Assembly (NCBI RefSeq): GCF_015070385.1 | Contig: NZ_JADCSA010000001.1 | Span: 1 to 64,000 of the forward strand | Origin: Nocardioides malaquae | GTDB lineage: Bacteria; Actinomycetota; Actinomycetes; Propionibacteriales; Nocardioidaceae | DNA: 64,000 bases | Reading direction: 5' to 3' | In this document: positions 1 to 16,946 of the stretch, in pieces | Layout: every line of letters begins with the position of its first letter | How positions within the stretch are numbered: the first letter of the stretch is position 1 | Notes under the pieces: generated by a model | Databases searched by the model: none | The model's input: only the letters and a program-made list of their open reading frames with translations | Told to the model about the DNA's origin: nothing | Program-made: the position numbers and the translations under genes

Positions 1-196
1 CGACAAGAACAAACCCTGACTAACTTACGTTGTCAGAATTCATTGTCAAAGAAATCCATCGACACCAACCAAAAGACTGATGCCGACGGGGCATATCAAA
101 CTAATTCGTCGACTATGACACACTGTTGAGTTCTCAAGGATCAAGCACACCCAGATCCCACAACCGAAGCTGCTTCGTTCCAGGGCAACCCGACGA
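1..196 (-). promoter_or_regulatory. rRNA operon leader (16S gene just outside window)
   Basis: AT-richer, non-coding DNA unlike the rest of the window. Read on the minus strand it contains CTTGAGAACTCAACAG (plus positions about 126-141), the conserved antitermination/processing element of actinobacterial rrn leaders, followed by T-rich stretches typical of the last 100-150 nt before 16S rRNA. The 16S gene itself would start beyond position 1. I infer that the window was cut immediately upstream of 16S. No open reading frame here looks real. Confidence 0.72.
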
Positions 197-225
197 ACCC
201 TAGTCCGCCAGCCGGAGACCGTCAA
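197..225 (-). promoter_or_regulatory. rRNA operon promoter
   Basis: On the minus strand TTGACG (225-220) and TAGGGT (202-197) are separated by exactly 17 nt, a near-consensus vegetative promoter. It reads toward the rrn leader and away from the 3' end of argH. The remaining 226-411 is intergenic DNA with C/A-rich tracts; I see no gene in it. Confidence 0.65.
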
Positions 226-411
226 ACCGACCGGACCCACTTGTCTGCCACCACAACACCAACACCCTCAGATCCAGGCCTTCTGGCCCGGGAGGCTGTC
301 CCTCGCGGCGACAAGAAGAACATTAACCCACCCCCCACCACCACACAAAACCGGGGGCCACCCCCACACAAAACCGCAGGTCAGAGACGGATCGGTGCCG
401 GGTTGGGCCGT

Positions 412-3915
<3,504 letters not shown>

Positions 3916-3919
<4 letters not shown>

Positions 3920-4848
3920 GGCCGCTGCTCCTGCAGCCAGGTCATGACGGCCTTCTGGACGTGGCGGCGGTTCTCGGCCTCGTCCCAGACCACGCTGGCA
4001 GGTCCGTCGAGCACCTCGCCGGTGATCTCCTTGCCGCGGTAGGCGGGCAGGCAGTGCAGCACGACGGCGTCCGGGCGGGCCCGGTCGAGCAGCCGCTGGT
4101 CGAGGCGGTAGGGCTCGAGGACCGCGAGGCGAGCCGCGGCCTCGTCCTCCTTGCCCATCGAGATCCACGTGTCGGTCACCACCACGTCGGCGTCGGCGAC
4201 GGCCTCGGCCGGGTCGGTGACGAGCTCGACGGAACCCCCCGTGGTCGCCGCGACGGCCCGGGCCCGGGCCACGACCGCGTCGGTCGGCTGGTGTCCGTCG
4301 GGACCGGAGAGCACGACGTGCATGCCGGCGGTGGCCCCGGCCAGGGCCCACGAGTTGCCCATGTTGCAGGCGGCGTCACCCAGGAAGACCGCGCGCAACC
4401 CGGACAGCGCGCCCTTGTGCTCCCTGATGGTGAGCAGGTCAGCCAGCAGCTGGCAGGGGTGGAAGTCGTCGGTGAGCGCGTTGATCACGGGCACGCCGGC
4501 GTGCTCGGCCATCTCCTCGAGCGACGCCTGGGCGAAGGTGCGCCAGACGACCTGTCCGGCCTGGCGGCCCAGCACGCGCGCCACGTCGGACACGGACTCG
4601 CGCACGCCGATGCCGGCCAGCGCACCGTCGACGAGCATCGGGTGACCGCCCAGCTCCGCGATGCCGGCGGCGAAGGACGACTGGGTGCGCAGGGTCGGCT
4701 TGTCGAAGATCATCGCGACCGTGACGGGCCCCGCCAGCGGCTTGTGGTCGTACGGGGCGGCCTTGAGCGTGGCAGCCAGGTCGAGCACCGTGGCCTGCTC
4801 AGCGGGGCTGAGGTCGTCGTCGGCGAGAAGGTGACGCACCTCAGGCAC
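3916..4848 (-). CDS. argF: Ornithine carbamoyltransferase
   Basis: Transfers the carbamoyl group of carbamoyl phosphate to ornithine, giving citrulline. Family hallmarks are present: [12 protein letters not shown] (carbamoyl-phosphate loop, STRT-like), [12 protein letters not shown], and HCLPAYRG near the C-terminus, which supplies the ornithine-loop cysteine. At 310 residues it is normal. It overlaps argD by 8 nt and argR by 4 nt. Its substrate carbamoyl phosphate would come from carAB, encoded at 50297-54754. Confidence 0.97.
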
Positions 4849-6043
4849 CGGCCTCGTCGAGGATGGCGGGGAACGTCGCCAGGAACTTCTCCGCGTCCTC
4901 GTGGGTGAGGACCAGGGGCGGCACCAGACGCACCCGTCCCGGACGCGGCACGTTGAGGATGAAGCCGTGGCGATGGCCGGCCTCGACCACCCGGGAGGTG
5001 TCCACGGAGTCAGCGAGGCTGAGTCCCAGCATCAGGCCGGCGCCGCGCACCTCGACCACCCGGGGGTCGGCGAGCAGCCCGTCCCGGAGCAGCGCACCCA
5101 GCGCCACGGCGTGCGCCAGCAGACCGTCGCGCTCGATGACGTCGAGCACGGCCAGGGCTGCGGCCGTCGAGACCGGGTTGCCGCCGAAGGTGGTGCCGTG
5201 GTTGCCGGGCACCAGGAGCTCGGCCGCGGCCCCGGTGGCGATCGTCGCGCCGATCGGCAGCCCGCCGGCCAGGCCCTTGGCCAGGGTGACGACGTCAGGC
5301 ACGACCGTGCCGTCCACGAGGCGCGGGTTCTGGTGCGCGAACCAGGTGCCGGTGCGACCGACCCCGGTCTGGATCTCGTCGAGCCACATCAGGGCACCGT
5401 GGCGCGAGGTGATCTCACGGACCGCAGCCAGGTAGCGGGCAGGTGGCTGGTTGACCCCGGCCTCGCCCTGGAGGGGCTCCACGACCACGGCCGCGGTCTC
5501 GTCGTCAACGGCGTCCGCCAGCGCCTCGACATCGCCGAAGGGCACCCAGGTCACGTCTCCGGGCAACGGCTCGAAGGGAGTGCGGTAGGCCTCGTTGGCG
5601 GTGAGCGCCAGAGCTCCCATCGTGCGTCCGTGGAAGCCCTCCAGGCAGGCGACGATCTTTGTACGCCCGGTGCGCCGGGTCAGCTTGAACGCCGCCTCGT
5701 TGGCCTCCGTGCCCGAGTTGGAGAAGAAGACCCGGCTCTGCGGACCGGCACCCAGCAGGTCGACCAGGCGCTGGGCGAGGACAACCTGGGGCTGGCTCGC
5801 GAACAGGTTCGAGACGTGCCCCAACGTCGCGAGCTGGTCGGTCACCGCCGCCACCAGCGCGGGGTGGGCGTGGCCGAGCGAGTTGACCGCGATGCCGGCC
5901 AGCATGTCGACGTACTCGTTGCCCTCGACGTCCCAGACGTGGGCTCCTCGTCCGCGCGTCAGCAGCAGCTTGGGCACGCCGTAGGTGTTCATCAGTCCGG
6001 CCCGGTAGTCCTCCGACCAGCCCGTGGGAGGCGTCTGGTTCAT
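4841..6043 (-). CDS. argD: Acetylornithine aminotransferase
   Basis: PLP enzyme of the class III aminotransferases converting N-acetylglutamate semialdehyde to N-acetylornithine with glutamate. Visible motifs include [15 protein letters not shown] for phosphate binding, [13 protein letters not shown] with the PLP-ring aspartate, and [13 protein letters not shown] with the Schiff-base lysine. Length 400 is typical. It overlaps argB by 4 nt (ATGA) and argF by 8 nt. Confidence 0.97.
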   Translation of the reverse strand: MNQTPPTGWSEDYRAGLMNTYGVPKLLLTRGRGAHVWDVEGNEYVDMLAGIAVNSLGHAHPALVAAVTDQLATLGHVSNLFASQPQVVLAQRLVDLLGAGPQSRVFFSNSGTEANEAAFKLTRRTGRTKIVACLEGFHGRTMGALALTANEAYRTPFEPLPGDVTWVPFGDVEALADAVDDETAAVVVEPLQGEAGVNQPPARYLAAVREITSRHGALMWLDEIQTGVGRTGTWFAHQNPRLVDGTVVPDVVTLAKGLAGGLPIGATIATGAAAELLVPGNHGTTFGGNPVSTAAALAVLDVIERDGLLAHAVALGALLRDGLLADPRVVEVRGAGLMLGLSLADSVDTSRVVEAGHRHGFILNVPRPGRVRLVPPLVLTHEDAEKFLATFPAILDEAGA

Positions 6044-6975
6044 GCCGTGGCCTCCTCGTCGGTGTAGGGCTTGCGCAGCTTGGTCTCGACGCCGGGGAGC
6101 ACCTGGGTGCCGACGCCCTCGTCGGTGAAGATCTCCAGCAGGACGGCGTGGACCTCCCGCCCGTCCACGACGGTGGCGCGCGGCACTCCCCCGCTGACGG
6201 CGTCGTAGCAGGCGCGCATCTTGGGCACCATGCCCGAGTCGAGGGTGGGCAGCATCTCCGCCAGGGACTCGGGGCTGATCTCCTGGATGACGTCGTCGGA
6301 GTTGCCGTAGTCGCGGTAGAGGCCCTCGACGTCGGTGAGCACGAGCAGCTTCTCAGCACCCAACGCGACCGCCAGCGCGGCCGCCGCGGTGTCGGCGTTG
6401 ACGTTGTGCACCTGCCCGCTCACGTCGGGTGCCACGCTCGAGATGACCGGGATCCGGCCGGCCTCCACCAGGTCGAGCACGGCTTCGGGGCGCACCTTCG
6501 CCACCTCGCCCACGAGGCCGAGGTCGACCTCCTCGCCGTCCACGACCGTGTGGGTGGCGCGGGCCGTGAAGAGCCCGGCGTCCTCACCCGAGAGCCCCAC
6601 GGCCAACGGGCCGTGGGAGTTGATGAGCCCGACGAGCTCACGCTGCACCTGGCCCACGAGGACCATCCGCACGACGTCCATGGCCTCCGGCGTCGTGACC
6701 CGCAGCCCTCCCCGGAACTCCGACTCGATGCCGAGCTTGGTGAGCATCCGGTTGATCTGCGGGCCACCGCCGTGGACCACGACCGGGCGGAAGCCGGCGA
6801 AGCGCAGGAAGGCGATGTCCTCGGCGAAGGCCACCTTCAGCGCGTCGTCGGTCATCGCGTTGCCGCCGTACTTCACCACGATGGTGCGGCCGTGGTAGCG
6901 CTTCAGCCAGGGCAGGGCGGCGGCCAGCGTCGCGGCCTTCTTGGGATCAGGTCGGGTCGTCATCTTCTCGCTCAT
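6040..6975 (-). CDS. argB: Acetylglutamate kinase
   Basis: Phosphorylates N-acetylglutamate, the usual feedback-controlled step of the pathway. Amino-acid kinase family motifs are clear: [12 protein letters not shown] near the N-terminus, [14 protein letters not shown], and [13 protein letters not shown] for nucleotide binding. The start is placed at the ATG at 6975, which overlaps the argJ stop as ATGA and gives 311 residues, the normal size; the frame stays open further upstream but only as a shadow of argJ. Confidence 0.96.
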   Translation of the reverse strand: MSEKMTTRPDPKKAATLAAALPWLKRYHGRTIVVKYGGNAMTDDALKVAFAEDIAFLRFAGFRPVVVHGGGPQINRMLTKLGIESEFRGGLRVTTPEAMDVVRMVLVGQVQRELVGLINSHGPLAVGLSGEDAGLFTARATHTVVDGEEVDLGLVGEVAKVRPEAVLDLVEAGRIPVISSVAPDVSGQVHNVNADTAAAALAVALGAEKLLVLTDVEGLYRDYGNSDDVIQEISPESLAEMLPTLDSGMVPKMRACYDAVSGGVPRATVVDGREVHAVLLEIFTDEGVGTQVLPGVETKLRKPYTDEEATA

Positions 6976-8123
6976 GAGCTGTAGGCGCTGTTCTCGTGCA
7001 CGTAGGCATGGGTCAGGTCGTTGGTCCAGACGGTGGCGCGGGCGTCGCCGGCCTTCAGGTCGACGGTGACCGTGACGTCTCGGGGGGTGAGGTCGACGGT
7101 GGCGGGGTCCTCGTGGGGCGTGGAGCGGCGGCAGACCCAGACACCGTTCATCGCCACGTCGAGGTCGGCGGGGTCGAAGGCGGCCTGTGTGGTGCCGACC
7201 GAGGCCAGCACCCGGCCCCAGTTGGGGTCGTTGCCGAAGATCGCGGCCTTGAAGAGGTTGCTGCGGGCGATCGACCGTCCGACCTCGACGGCCTCGTCCT
7301 CGGAGGCCGCGTTGACCACGGTGATGGCGATCTCGTGGTCGGCCCCCTCCGCGTCCTTGAGCAGCTGCATCGCCAGGTCGGTGCAGACCTGGGTGAGCGC
7401 CTCGGTGAAGTCGTCGAGCCCGGGGGTGATGCCGCTGGCGCCGCTGGCCATCACGGTCACCGTGTCGTTGGTCGACATGCAGCCGTCGGAGTCGAGCCGG
7501 TCGAAGGAGACCCGGGTGGCGGCCCGCAGCGCGGTGTCGAGGTCGGCGGCGGAGACCACGGCGTCGGTCGTGATGACCACGAGCATGGTGGCGAGCTGCG
7601 GGGCGAGCATGCCGGCGCCCTTGGCCATGCCCCCGACCTTCCAGCCAGGACCCTCGACCACGCACTGCTTGGAGACCGAGTCGGTGGTCATGATCGCCTC
7701 GGCGGCGTCACCACCGCCGTCGGCCGACAGCGCGGCGTGCGCCGACTCCACACCGGCGAGCAGGTCGTCGCGGGAGTTGACCAGGCCGATGAGGCCGGTG
7801 GAGCAGACGACCACGTCGATCGCACCGATGCCGACCTTCTCGGCCACTTTCTCGGCGACGGCGTGCGTGGTCTGGAATCCCTCGGCGCCGGTGTAGCAGT
7901 TGGCGCCGCCAGAGTTCAGCACGACGGCGCGCACGACGCCGTCCTTGACGACCTCCTGGCTCCAGAGCACCGGGTTGGCCTTGCAGCGGTTGGCGGTGAA
8001 GACGGTGGCCGAGTCGAAGCGGGGCCCGGTGTTGACGACCAGGGCGAGGTCCTTGGCGCCGGTGGACTTGAGTCCGGCGGCGACGCCGCTGGCCATGAAA
8101 CCAGCAGGGGCAGTGATGCTCAC
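6972..8123 (-). CDS. argJ: Glutamate N-acetyltransferase / amino-acid N-acetyltransferase
   Basis: Recycles the acetyl group from N-acetylornithine to glutamate (cyclic pathway) and may also use acetyl-CoA. The autocatalytic cleavage site of this N-terminal-nucleophile family is [20 protein letters not shown], with the invariant Thr that becomes the nucleophile of the beta chain. Length 383 is normal. A 72-nt gap separates it from the upstream ACT gene; it is coupled to argB by an ATGA overlap. Confidence 0.96.
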   Translation of the reverse strand: MSITAPAGFMASGVAAGLKSTGAKDLALVVNTGPRFDSATVFTANRCKANPVLWSQEVVKDGVVRAVVLNSGGANCYTGAEGFQTTHAVAEKVAEKVGIGAIDVVVCSTGLIGLVNSRDDLLAGVESAHAALSADGGGDAAEAIMTTDSVSKQCVVEGPGWKVGGMAKGAGMLAPQLATMLVVITTDAVVSAADLDTALRAATRVSFDRLDSDGCMSTNDTVTVMASGASGITPGLDDFTEALTQVCTDLAMQLLKDAEGADHEIAITVVNAASEDEAVEVGRSIARSNLFKAAIFGNDPNWGRVLASVGTTQAAFDPADLDVAMNGVWVCRRSTPHEDPATVDLTPRDVTVTVDLKAGDARATVWTNDLTHAYVHENSAYSS

Positions 8124-8195
8124 GGTGAGCCTTTCGGAAAGAGCGCGGCGAGTGGTCGGCGGGGCGGGGTCACACGCGGGGCGGCGGCGCTGCGC

Positions 8196-11576
<3,381 letters not shown>

Positions 11577-11638
11577 GGGGTCATTCGTACCTCATGCGCA
11601 CCCCAACCGACCGGAGAACAGCACAACAAGTGCCGTGG

Positions 11639-13108
11639 TCAGCGTCGGACGCGCCTGACCCGCGTCCGGGACCACGGTCCCGCGTTGCGGGCTCCTTCGG
11701 CCCGGACGCGCACCCTGACCACACTGTCGGCCGGAACCCTGCGCAGCACGGCGCGAGGCCGGTCCACCACCTTCGAGGTCACGACCCTGCCTCGCTGCGA
11801 ACGGGTGACGGCCCTGAACCTGTACTGGCAGGCACCGTCGACGCTCTCCCACCGCAGCCGCACCTGCCGAGCACCTGCTCGCAGCCTAGGCCGCGGCCTC
11901 TCCGTGACCTTGGGGCCGACCCGCACACGTACGACGGGAGAGGCCACGTCGTGCCCGGCGACGGTCCACCCCTTGCGAGCCAGCACCCGGAAGTCGTAGG
12001 CCTGACAGGGCTCGATCCCGGTCACGACGTAGCTCGCCGCCGGGTGGGCGCGGGCGCGCCGCTGCCAAGGGGCGGGGTGCTCCCGCATCCAGACGTCGAA
12101 GCTCGTCGCCCCTGGCGGCACGCTCCACCTCAAGGTGCCTTCCTGCTCGCCGCTGTGCTGCTCGAGCACAGGCACCACCCGTGGCCCCTCGGCGGGGAAC
12201 ACCAACGGACGGGGGTACGGCAGACCCACTCCCAGGCCGGCCAGGGCGTCCGTCACCGCGGCGGCGATGCGCACCTGTCCCCGAGTGTTGGGGTGGACCT
12301 GGTCGTAGGTGTCGGCGGGCAGGTCGTCGTCACGGCCCATCGTGTAGCCCTCGGCTGCCCGGGCGACCGTGACGCGCTCCTCAGGCGTGTCCAGGTGCGT
12401 GGCGAGCGACCCCAGCAGCGCGTTGTACTCCATGGCGGGCGCGTGGGTGGTCCAGGGCACTTCCACCAGGACGACGTCGAGGCCCGGCACGTCGGTGCGG
12501 CTCGCCTCGACCCAGGCCCTCGTCGCAGCGAGCACGTCTGCCGGTGGCACCCGCATCCATCCGAGGTCGTTGGTGCCGAGCGCGAGGACAACCACGTCGG
12601 GACGGTAGGTCGTCATCAGCGCTTCCCGGTCGTGCATCGGGAGGTAGGAGATGCGGTCTCCCCAGGCCGCTGCGTGGTCCTGGTCGAAGTGCGGGTCGGC
12701 GTACTGCGGCGTCCACGGAGACCCCTCGCCCACGTAGGGGTCCTGACGGGGGCCGACGAAGTCGACCCGGGCACCGCTGGCCTGCAGGTGCCGCCAGGCG
12801 AAGTAGCGCCAGGAGTAGTCGCCCACCGACGCGTGGGTGATGGAGTCGCCCACGACGAGCACCGTTGCCTCCTCGGCTGCGCGCCCTTGCGCGTCCCCGG
12901 CGGCCGGCACGGACGCCGGGACGGTTGCCGCGGCGCCGACCGGGCCCATCGCCGTGGCGCACAGGGCTGCGGTCGCTCTCCACCCCGTCCTGCCTCGCCT
13001 GCTCCTGCTCCATCCCCTGCGGCCATGTCTTCTGCTGCTCTGCCGCGTACTGCTCCCCCGACTCTCCATGCTGGTCATCGAAGCAGAGCGACGACTGCGA
13101 CGGAACAC
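11639..13108 (-). CDS. Secreted SGNH/GDSL-type hydrolase, paralogue
   Basis: 489 residues. SGNH catalytic blocks are GDSITHA (Ser about residue 89), ALGTNDLGW, and DQVHPNTRGQ. The C-terminal half has two FN3-like modules like its neighbour but no Thr-Pro linker. The N-terminus is unusually long and Arg/Ser-rich before a hydrophobic Ala-rich stretch (about 43-70), so the true start may be internal, at Met11 or Met14; export is likely but the cleavage site is unclear. The shared domain order with the adjacent gene points to tandem duplication. Substrate unknown. Confidence 0.82.
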   Translation of the reverse strand: MFRRSRRSASMTSMESRGSSTRQSSRRHGRRGWSRSRRGRTGWRATAALCATAMGPVGAAATVPASVPAAGDAQGRAAEEATVLVVGDSITHASVGDYSWRYFAWRHLQASGARVDFVGPRQDPYVGEGSPWTPQYADPHFDQDHAAAWGDRISYLPMHDREALMTTYRPDVVVLALGTNDLGWMRVPPADVLAATRAWVEASRTDVPGLDVVLVEVPWTTHAPAMEYNALLGSLATHLDTPEERVTVARAAEGYTMGRDDDLPADTYDQVHPNTRGQVRIAAAVTDALAGLGVGLPYPRPLVFPAEGPRVVPVLEQHSGEQEGTLRWSVPPGATSFDVWMREHPAPWQRRARAHPAASYVVTGIEPCQAYDFRVLARKGWTVAGHDVASPVVRVRVGPKVTERPRPRLRAGARQVRLRWESVDGACQYRFRAVTRSQRGRVVTSKVVDRPRAVLRRVPADSVVRVRVRAEGARNAGPWSRTRVRRVRR

Positions 13109-13111
13109 CGT

Positions 13112-13144
13112 CGGCCCACGTCCCGTGTAGTGGGACGTGGGCCG
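13112..13144 (-). terminator. Terminator-like hairpin after pheT
   Basis: Perfect 13-bp inverted repeat (13112-13124 and 13132-13144, arm CGGCCCACGTCCC) with a 7-nt loop, between the pheT stop and the next gene. There is no clear U-run, which is common for high-GC actinobacterial terminators. Confidence 0.65.
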
Positions 13145-13168
13145 AGGCGAGGCGGAAGGTTGCGGCTC

Positions 13169-15649
13169 TCAGCGCTGGATCGCGCCCACCTGCTCGACGG
13201 CGTGGGCCACCGCGGCCTCACGGAACGCAGCGGTCTCCTTCTCGGTCAGCGTCCGGTCGGGGGCCCGGAACCGCAGCGCGTAGGCCAGCGACTTGCGGCC
13301 CTCGCCCACCTGCTCCCCCGTGTAGACGTCGAAGAGCCTGATCGACTCGAGGAGGTCGCCCGCCCCCTGGCGCAGCGCGGCCTCGACGTCCGCAGCCGGC
13401 ACGTCGGCTGCGACGGAGAGCGCCACGTCCTCCTTGGCCATCGGCTGGGTGGCGAAGACCGGAGCCTTCCGCAGGTGCACGGCGCGCTCGATGAACACGT
13501 CAAGGTCGACCTCGGCCGCCACGGAGCCACGGGGCAGGCCCAGCGTGGCGCACACCTTCGGGTGCAGCTCACCGGCGTGACCGACGACCTGACCCGCGAC
13601 ACTGAGCTCGGCGCAGCGACCCGGGTGCCAGGGTGCGACCTCGACGCCCCTCGCGTCGACACCCAGGCCGACCGACTCGGCCACGGCTCGCACGGCGTCG
13701 ACCGCGTCGGCCCACGTGACGGCACGGCCCTCGCCCCACCAGCCGGAACCGTCGGCCTCTCCCACGGCCACGAGGGCCAGGTGGAGCGGCTGGTGCGGGA
13801 CGGCCGCCTCCAGTGCGGCGAACTCCTCGGCGCTCGGAGCCCGGTCGACCGGCAGGATCGGCGCGACGCCGCCGGTGGGCACGGTGACGGTCGTGGTCTC
13901 GAAGACCCCGAACGAGGAGGCGCCGATCCCGACATTGCGGGCGGCGCAGCGCAGCAGCCCGGGCAACAGCGTCGTGGTCATGAACGGGGCCTCGTTGTTG
14001 AGGGGGTTGGCCAGGCGCAGGGCCCGGCGGCGTTCGTCGTCGGTGGCGATGCCGAGGGCGTCGAAGTCGGCCTCACCGACGAACGGGAAGGTGACGACCT
14101 CGGTGTAGCCCTCCGCCGCCACGGCCCGGCTGAGCCGACGGCGCAGCTGCTGGGCCCGGGTGAGCCCACGTCCGGCGGGCGGGACCGGCAGCACCGACGG
14201 CACCTTGTCGTAGCCGACGAGGCGGATGACCTCCTCGGTGGTGTCCTGCGGGTCGGTCATGTCCGGGCGCCACGGCGGGGGCACCACGGTCAACGTGCCC
14301 GTGCCGGACACCTCGCACCCGACGGCACGCAGCGCCTCGACGGCGGTGGCCTCGGAGATGTCCATGCCCGAGACCCGCGCGGCCTTGTCGCCGGCGACGG
14401 TGATCTGCGGCATGCCGGGAGGCGTGCCCACGACGGTGACGCCGGGGTCGGCGGTGGCGCCGCCGTGCTCCACGAGCAGCTCCACCACGCGGTCGGCGGC
14501 TGCCTCGCAGATGGTGGGGTCGACGCCACGCTCGTTGCGCTTGCCGGCCTCGGAGGTGATCTTGTGGCGCTTGCCCGTGCGGAACATCGCCACGGCATCC
14601 CAGTGGGCCGACTCGACCAGGATCGAGGTGGTGGTCTCCCCCATCTCGGTCGTCTCGCCGCCCATCACGCCGCCCAGGCCGATGATCCCCGAGTCGTCGG
14701 TGACGACCAGGTCCTCGGGGTGCAGCTCGCGACGGGTCCCGTCCAGGGTGGTGAGGCTCTCCCCCGCCACCGCGCGACGGACGACGATCGGGCCCTGCAG
14801 CTTGTCGGCGTCGTAGCCGTGGATCGGACGCCCGGTCTCGAGCATCACGTAGTTGGTGACGTCGACCGCGAGCGAGATCGAACGCATGCCCGCACTGGTG
14901 AGCCGGTCGGCGATGTAGGCCGGGGTCGGCGCCGTCGGGTCGAAGCCGGTGACCTTGCGCGCGACGAAGACCGGGCAGCCGACGGCGTCCTCGAGGACGA
15001 CCGGGTGACCGGCGTCGTTGGCCGCCGGGGTGTCGCGCAGGGCAGGGTCCCGGAAGTTCGAGGCGCCCTCGACCGAGACGAGGACGTCGCGGGCGATGCC
15101 ACGCAGGCTGAGGCCGTAGGCGCGGTCGGGGTTGACCTCGAACTCGATGACCTCCTCGTCGAGCCCCAGCACCGGCCGGACGTCCTGTCCCGGCTCCCCC
15201 GCGTCGGCTCGCAGCACGATGATGCCGTCGTGGTCACTGCCGATCCCGAGCTCCTGGGAGGAGCAGATCATGCCCGCGGACACGTGGCCGTAGGTCTTGC
15301 GCGCGGCGATCGCGAAGTCGCCGGGCAGCACCGCACCGGGCAGGACGACCACGACCAGGTCGCCGGGCTCGAAGTTGTGCGCTCCGCAGACGATGCCCTG
15401 GGGCTCACCTGTGCCGTTGGCGTCGCCGACGTCGACGGTGCACCAGTTGATGACCTTGCCATTCTTCTGCGGCTCGGGCTCCTTGGTGAGGACGCGGCCG
15501 ATGACCAGCGGTCCGCTGATGGCGGCGCCGGGGCTGACAATCGCCTCGAGCTTGAGCCCGGTCATGGTGAGCCGACGGGTGAGCTCGGCGGTGGTGACGC
15601 CCTCGGGGACGTCGACGTACTCCTTGATCCAGGAGACAGGTGCCTTCAT
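13169..15649 (-). CDS. pheT: Phenylalanyl-tRNA synthetase beta subunit
   Basis: Large subunit of the (alpha-beta)2 enzyme charging tRNA-Phe. Domain order along 826 residues: N-terminal tRNA-binding OB domain (about 40-150, VVVVLPGAVLPG region), B3/B4 editing domain (about 215-400), B5 DNA-binding-like domain, catalytic-like domain, and C-terminal ferredoxin-fold anticodon-binding domain (about 735-826). Start is ATG 11 nt after pheS. Ordinary length. Confidence 0.96.
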   Translation of the reverse strand: MKAPVSWIKEYVDVPEGVTTAELTRRLTMTGLKLEAIVSPGAAISGPLVIGRVLTKEPEPQKNGKVINWCTVDVGDANGTGEPQGIVCGAHNFEPGDLVVVVLPGAVLPGDFAIAARKTYGHVSAGMICSSQELGIGSDHDGIIVLRADAGEPGQDVRPVLGLDEEVIEFEVNPDRAYGLSLRGIARDVLVSVEGASNFRDPALRDTPAANDAGHPVVLEDAVGCPVFVARKVTGFDPTAPTPAYIADRLTSAGMRSISLAVDVTNYVMLETGRPIHGYDADKLQGPIVVRRAVAGESLTTLDGTRRELHPEDLVVTDDSGIIGLGGVMGGETTEMGETTTSILVESAHWDAVAMFRTGKRHKITSEAGKRNERGVDPTICEAAADRVVELLVEHGGATADPGVTVVGTPPGMPQITVAGDKAARVSGMDISEATAVEALRAVGCEVSGTGTLTVVPPPWRPDMTDPQDTTEEVIRLVGYDKVPSVLPVPPAGRGLTRAQQLRRRLSRAVAAEGYTEVVTFPFVGEADFDALGIATDDERRRALRLANPLNNEAPFMTTTLLPGLLRCAARNVGIGASSFGVFETTTVTVPTGGVAPILPVDRAPSAEEFAALEAAVPHQPLHLALVAVGEADGSGWWGEGRAVTWADAVDAVRAVAESVGLGVDARGVEVAPWHPGRCAELSVAGQVVGHAGELHPKVCATLGLPRGSVAAEVDLDVFIERAVHLRKAPVFATQPMAKEDVALSVAADVPAADVEAALRQGAGDLLESIRLFDVYTGEQVGEGRKSLAYALRFRAPDRTLTEKETAAFREAAVAHAVEQVGAIQR

Positions 15650-15660
15650 CGTTCTACTCC

Positions 15661-16758
15661 TCAGATCTCAGTGCCGAAAGCGGACGCGAAGCGCACGTCG
15701 CCCTCGAAGAGCGGGCGCAGGTCCTCGAGCTCGTGGCGGAACATGAACGATCGGTCCACCCCCATGCCGAAGGCGAAGCCCGAGTAGACCTCGGGGTCGA
15801 CGCCGCAGGCGACCAGGACGCGTGGGTTGACCACGCCGCAGCCACCCCACTCGATCCAGCCCTCGCCCTTGCAGGTGCGGCAGGAGTCGGAGTCCTCTCC
15901 CCGGCACACGAAGCAGAGCAGGTCGACCTCGGCGCTGGGCTCGGTGAAGGGGAAGTACGACGGCCGGAAGCGGGTGCCGATGCCCTCGCCGAAGAGCCGC
16001 GCCGCGAAGTGGTCGAGGGCGCCCTTGAGGTGGGCCATCGAGATGCCTTCGTCGATCACCAGACCCTCCACCTGGTGGAACATCGGGCTGTGGGTGGCGT
16101 CGTACTCGTCGGTGCGGAAGACGCGCCCGGGGCACGCGATGTAGATCGGCGGCCTGCGGGTGAGCATCGTGCGGGCCTGCACCGGGGAGGTCTGGGTGCG
16201 CAGCACCACGTGGTTCTCGGCCGGCTCGGTCCAGAACGTGTCCTGCATGGTGCGCGCGGGGTGGTCCGGCCCGAGGTTGAGGGCGTCGAAGTTGAGCCAC
16301 TCGGCCTCCACCAGCGGGCCCTCGGCGATCTCCCAGCCCATCGCGACGAAGATGTCGGCGATGAGCTCGGACTGCATGGTGAGGGGGTGGCGCGAGCCAC
16401 GGCGCCGGCGGGTCGTCGGCAGCGTGACGTCGACGGTCTCGGTGACGAGCATCCGCTCCTCGTGCTCGGCCTCGAGCACGGTCTGGCGCGCGGCGATCGC
16501 CTTGTTGACCGCGCCACGGGCCTGGCCGATCCGCTGACCGGCCTCCTTGCGCGCCTGGGGCGGCAGCGCACCGATCTCACGGTTGGCCAGGGCGAGGGGC
16601 GAGCGGTCGCCGGCGTGGTCGAGCCGCGCCTGCTTGAGCTCGTCGAGGTCGCCGGCCGCGGCGACGGCCGCGAGCGCGGCGTCACGGGCGGCCTCGACCT
16701 CCTCGGCCTTGAGCGGGGTCACTTCGACGGGGTCGTAGTCGTTGTTGGGGCCGGACAT
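15661..16758 (-). CDS. pheS: Phenylalanyl-tRNA synthetase alpha subunit
   Basis: Catalytic subunit, class II synthetase. N-terminal coiled-coil domain (about 1-100) then the aminoacylation core with motif 2 (HVVLRTQTSPVQ), GLVIDEGISMAHLKG and motif 3 (FAFGMGVDR). A CxxC pair (SCRTCKGEGW) and an upstream Cys give a small cysteine cluster typical of many bacterial PheS. ATG is preceded by GGGAG. A TAGAAT -10-like hexamer lies at 16799-16794, about 36 nt upstream. 365 residues. Confidence 0.96.
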   Translation of the reverse strand: MSGPNNDYDPVEVTPLKAEEVEAARDAALAAVAAAGDLDELKQARLDHAGDRSPLALANREIGALPPQARKEAGQRIGQARGAVNKAIAARQTVLEAEHEERMLVTETVDVTLPTTRRRRGSRHPLTMQSELIADIFVAMGWEIAEGPLVEAEWLNFDALNLGPDHPARTMQDTFWTEPAENHVVLRTQTSPVQARTMLTRRPPIYIACPGRVFRTDEYDATHSPMFHQVEGLVIDEGISMAHLKGALDHFAARLFGEGIGTRFRPSYFPFTEPSAEVDLLCFVCRGEDSDSCRTCKGEGWIEWGGCGVVNPRVLVACGVDPEVYSGFAFGMGVDRSFMFRHELEDLRPLFEGDVRFASAFGTEI

Positions 16759-16876
16759 GGCTCCCTTTCCAGCAGCGTACGAGGACGCCGCAGATTCTAG
16801 GTCTGACGAGGACGGGGGTGCTCCCCGGACCCGGCGGCGGAGTCGGCGTACGCCTGGAGTGCGGCGCGCTCAGATC

Positions 16877-16903
16877 CCCCGGCCCGCCACGGGCCCGGGG
16901 CTG
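16877..16903 (-). terminator. GC hairpin between kinase gene and pheS
   Basis: Plus strand CCCCGGCCCG / CGGGCCCGGGG around a CCA loop forms a strong, slightly bulged stem downstream of the histidine kinase stop at 16947. It probably ends that transcript before the pheST promoter (-10 at 16799-16794). No U-run. Confidence 0.5.
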
Positions 16904-16946
16904 CTAAATCGCCGGAGGTGCTCCACGACGCCCATCCTACGCCTCG

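Noticed and set aside
11594-15787. A 1397-codon open frame on the plus strand over pheT and the second SGNH gene
   Set aside because: Antisense shadow of high-GC genes: composition is Arg/Gly/Val/Asp-rich without recognisable domains, while the minus strand encodes clear PheT.
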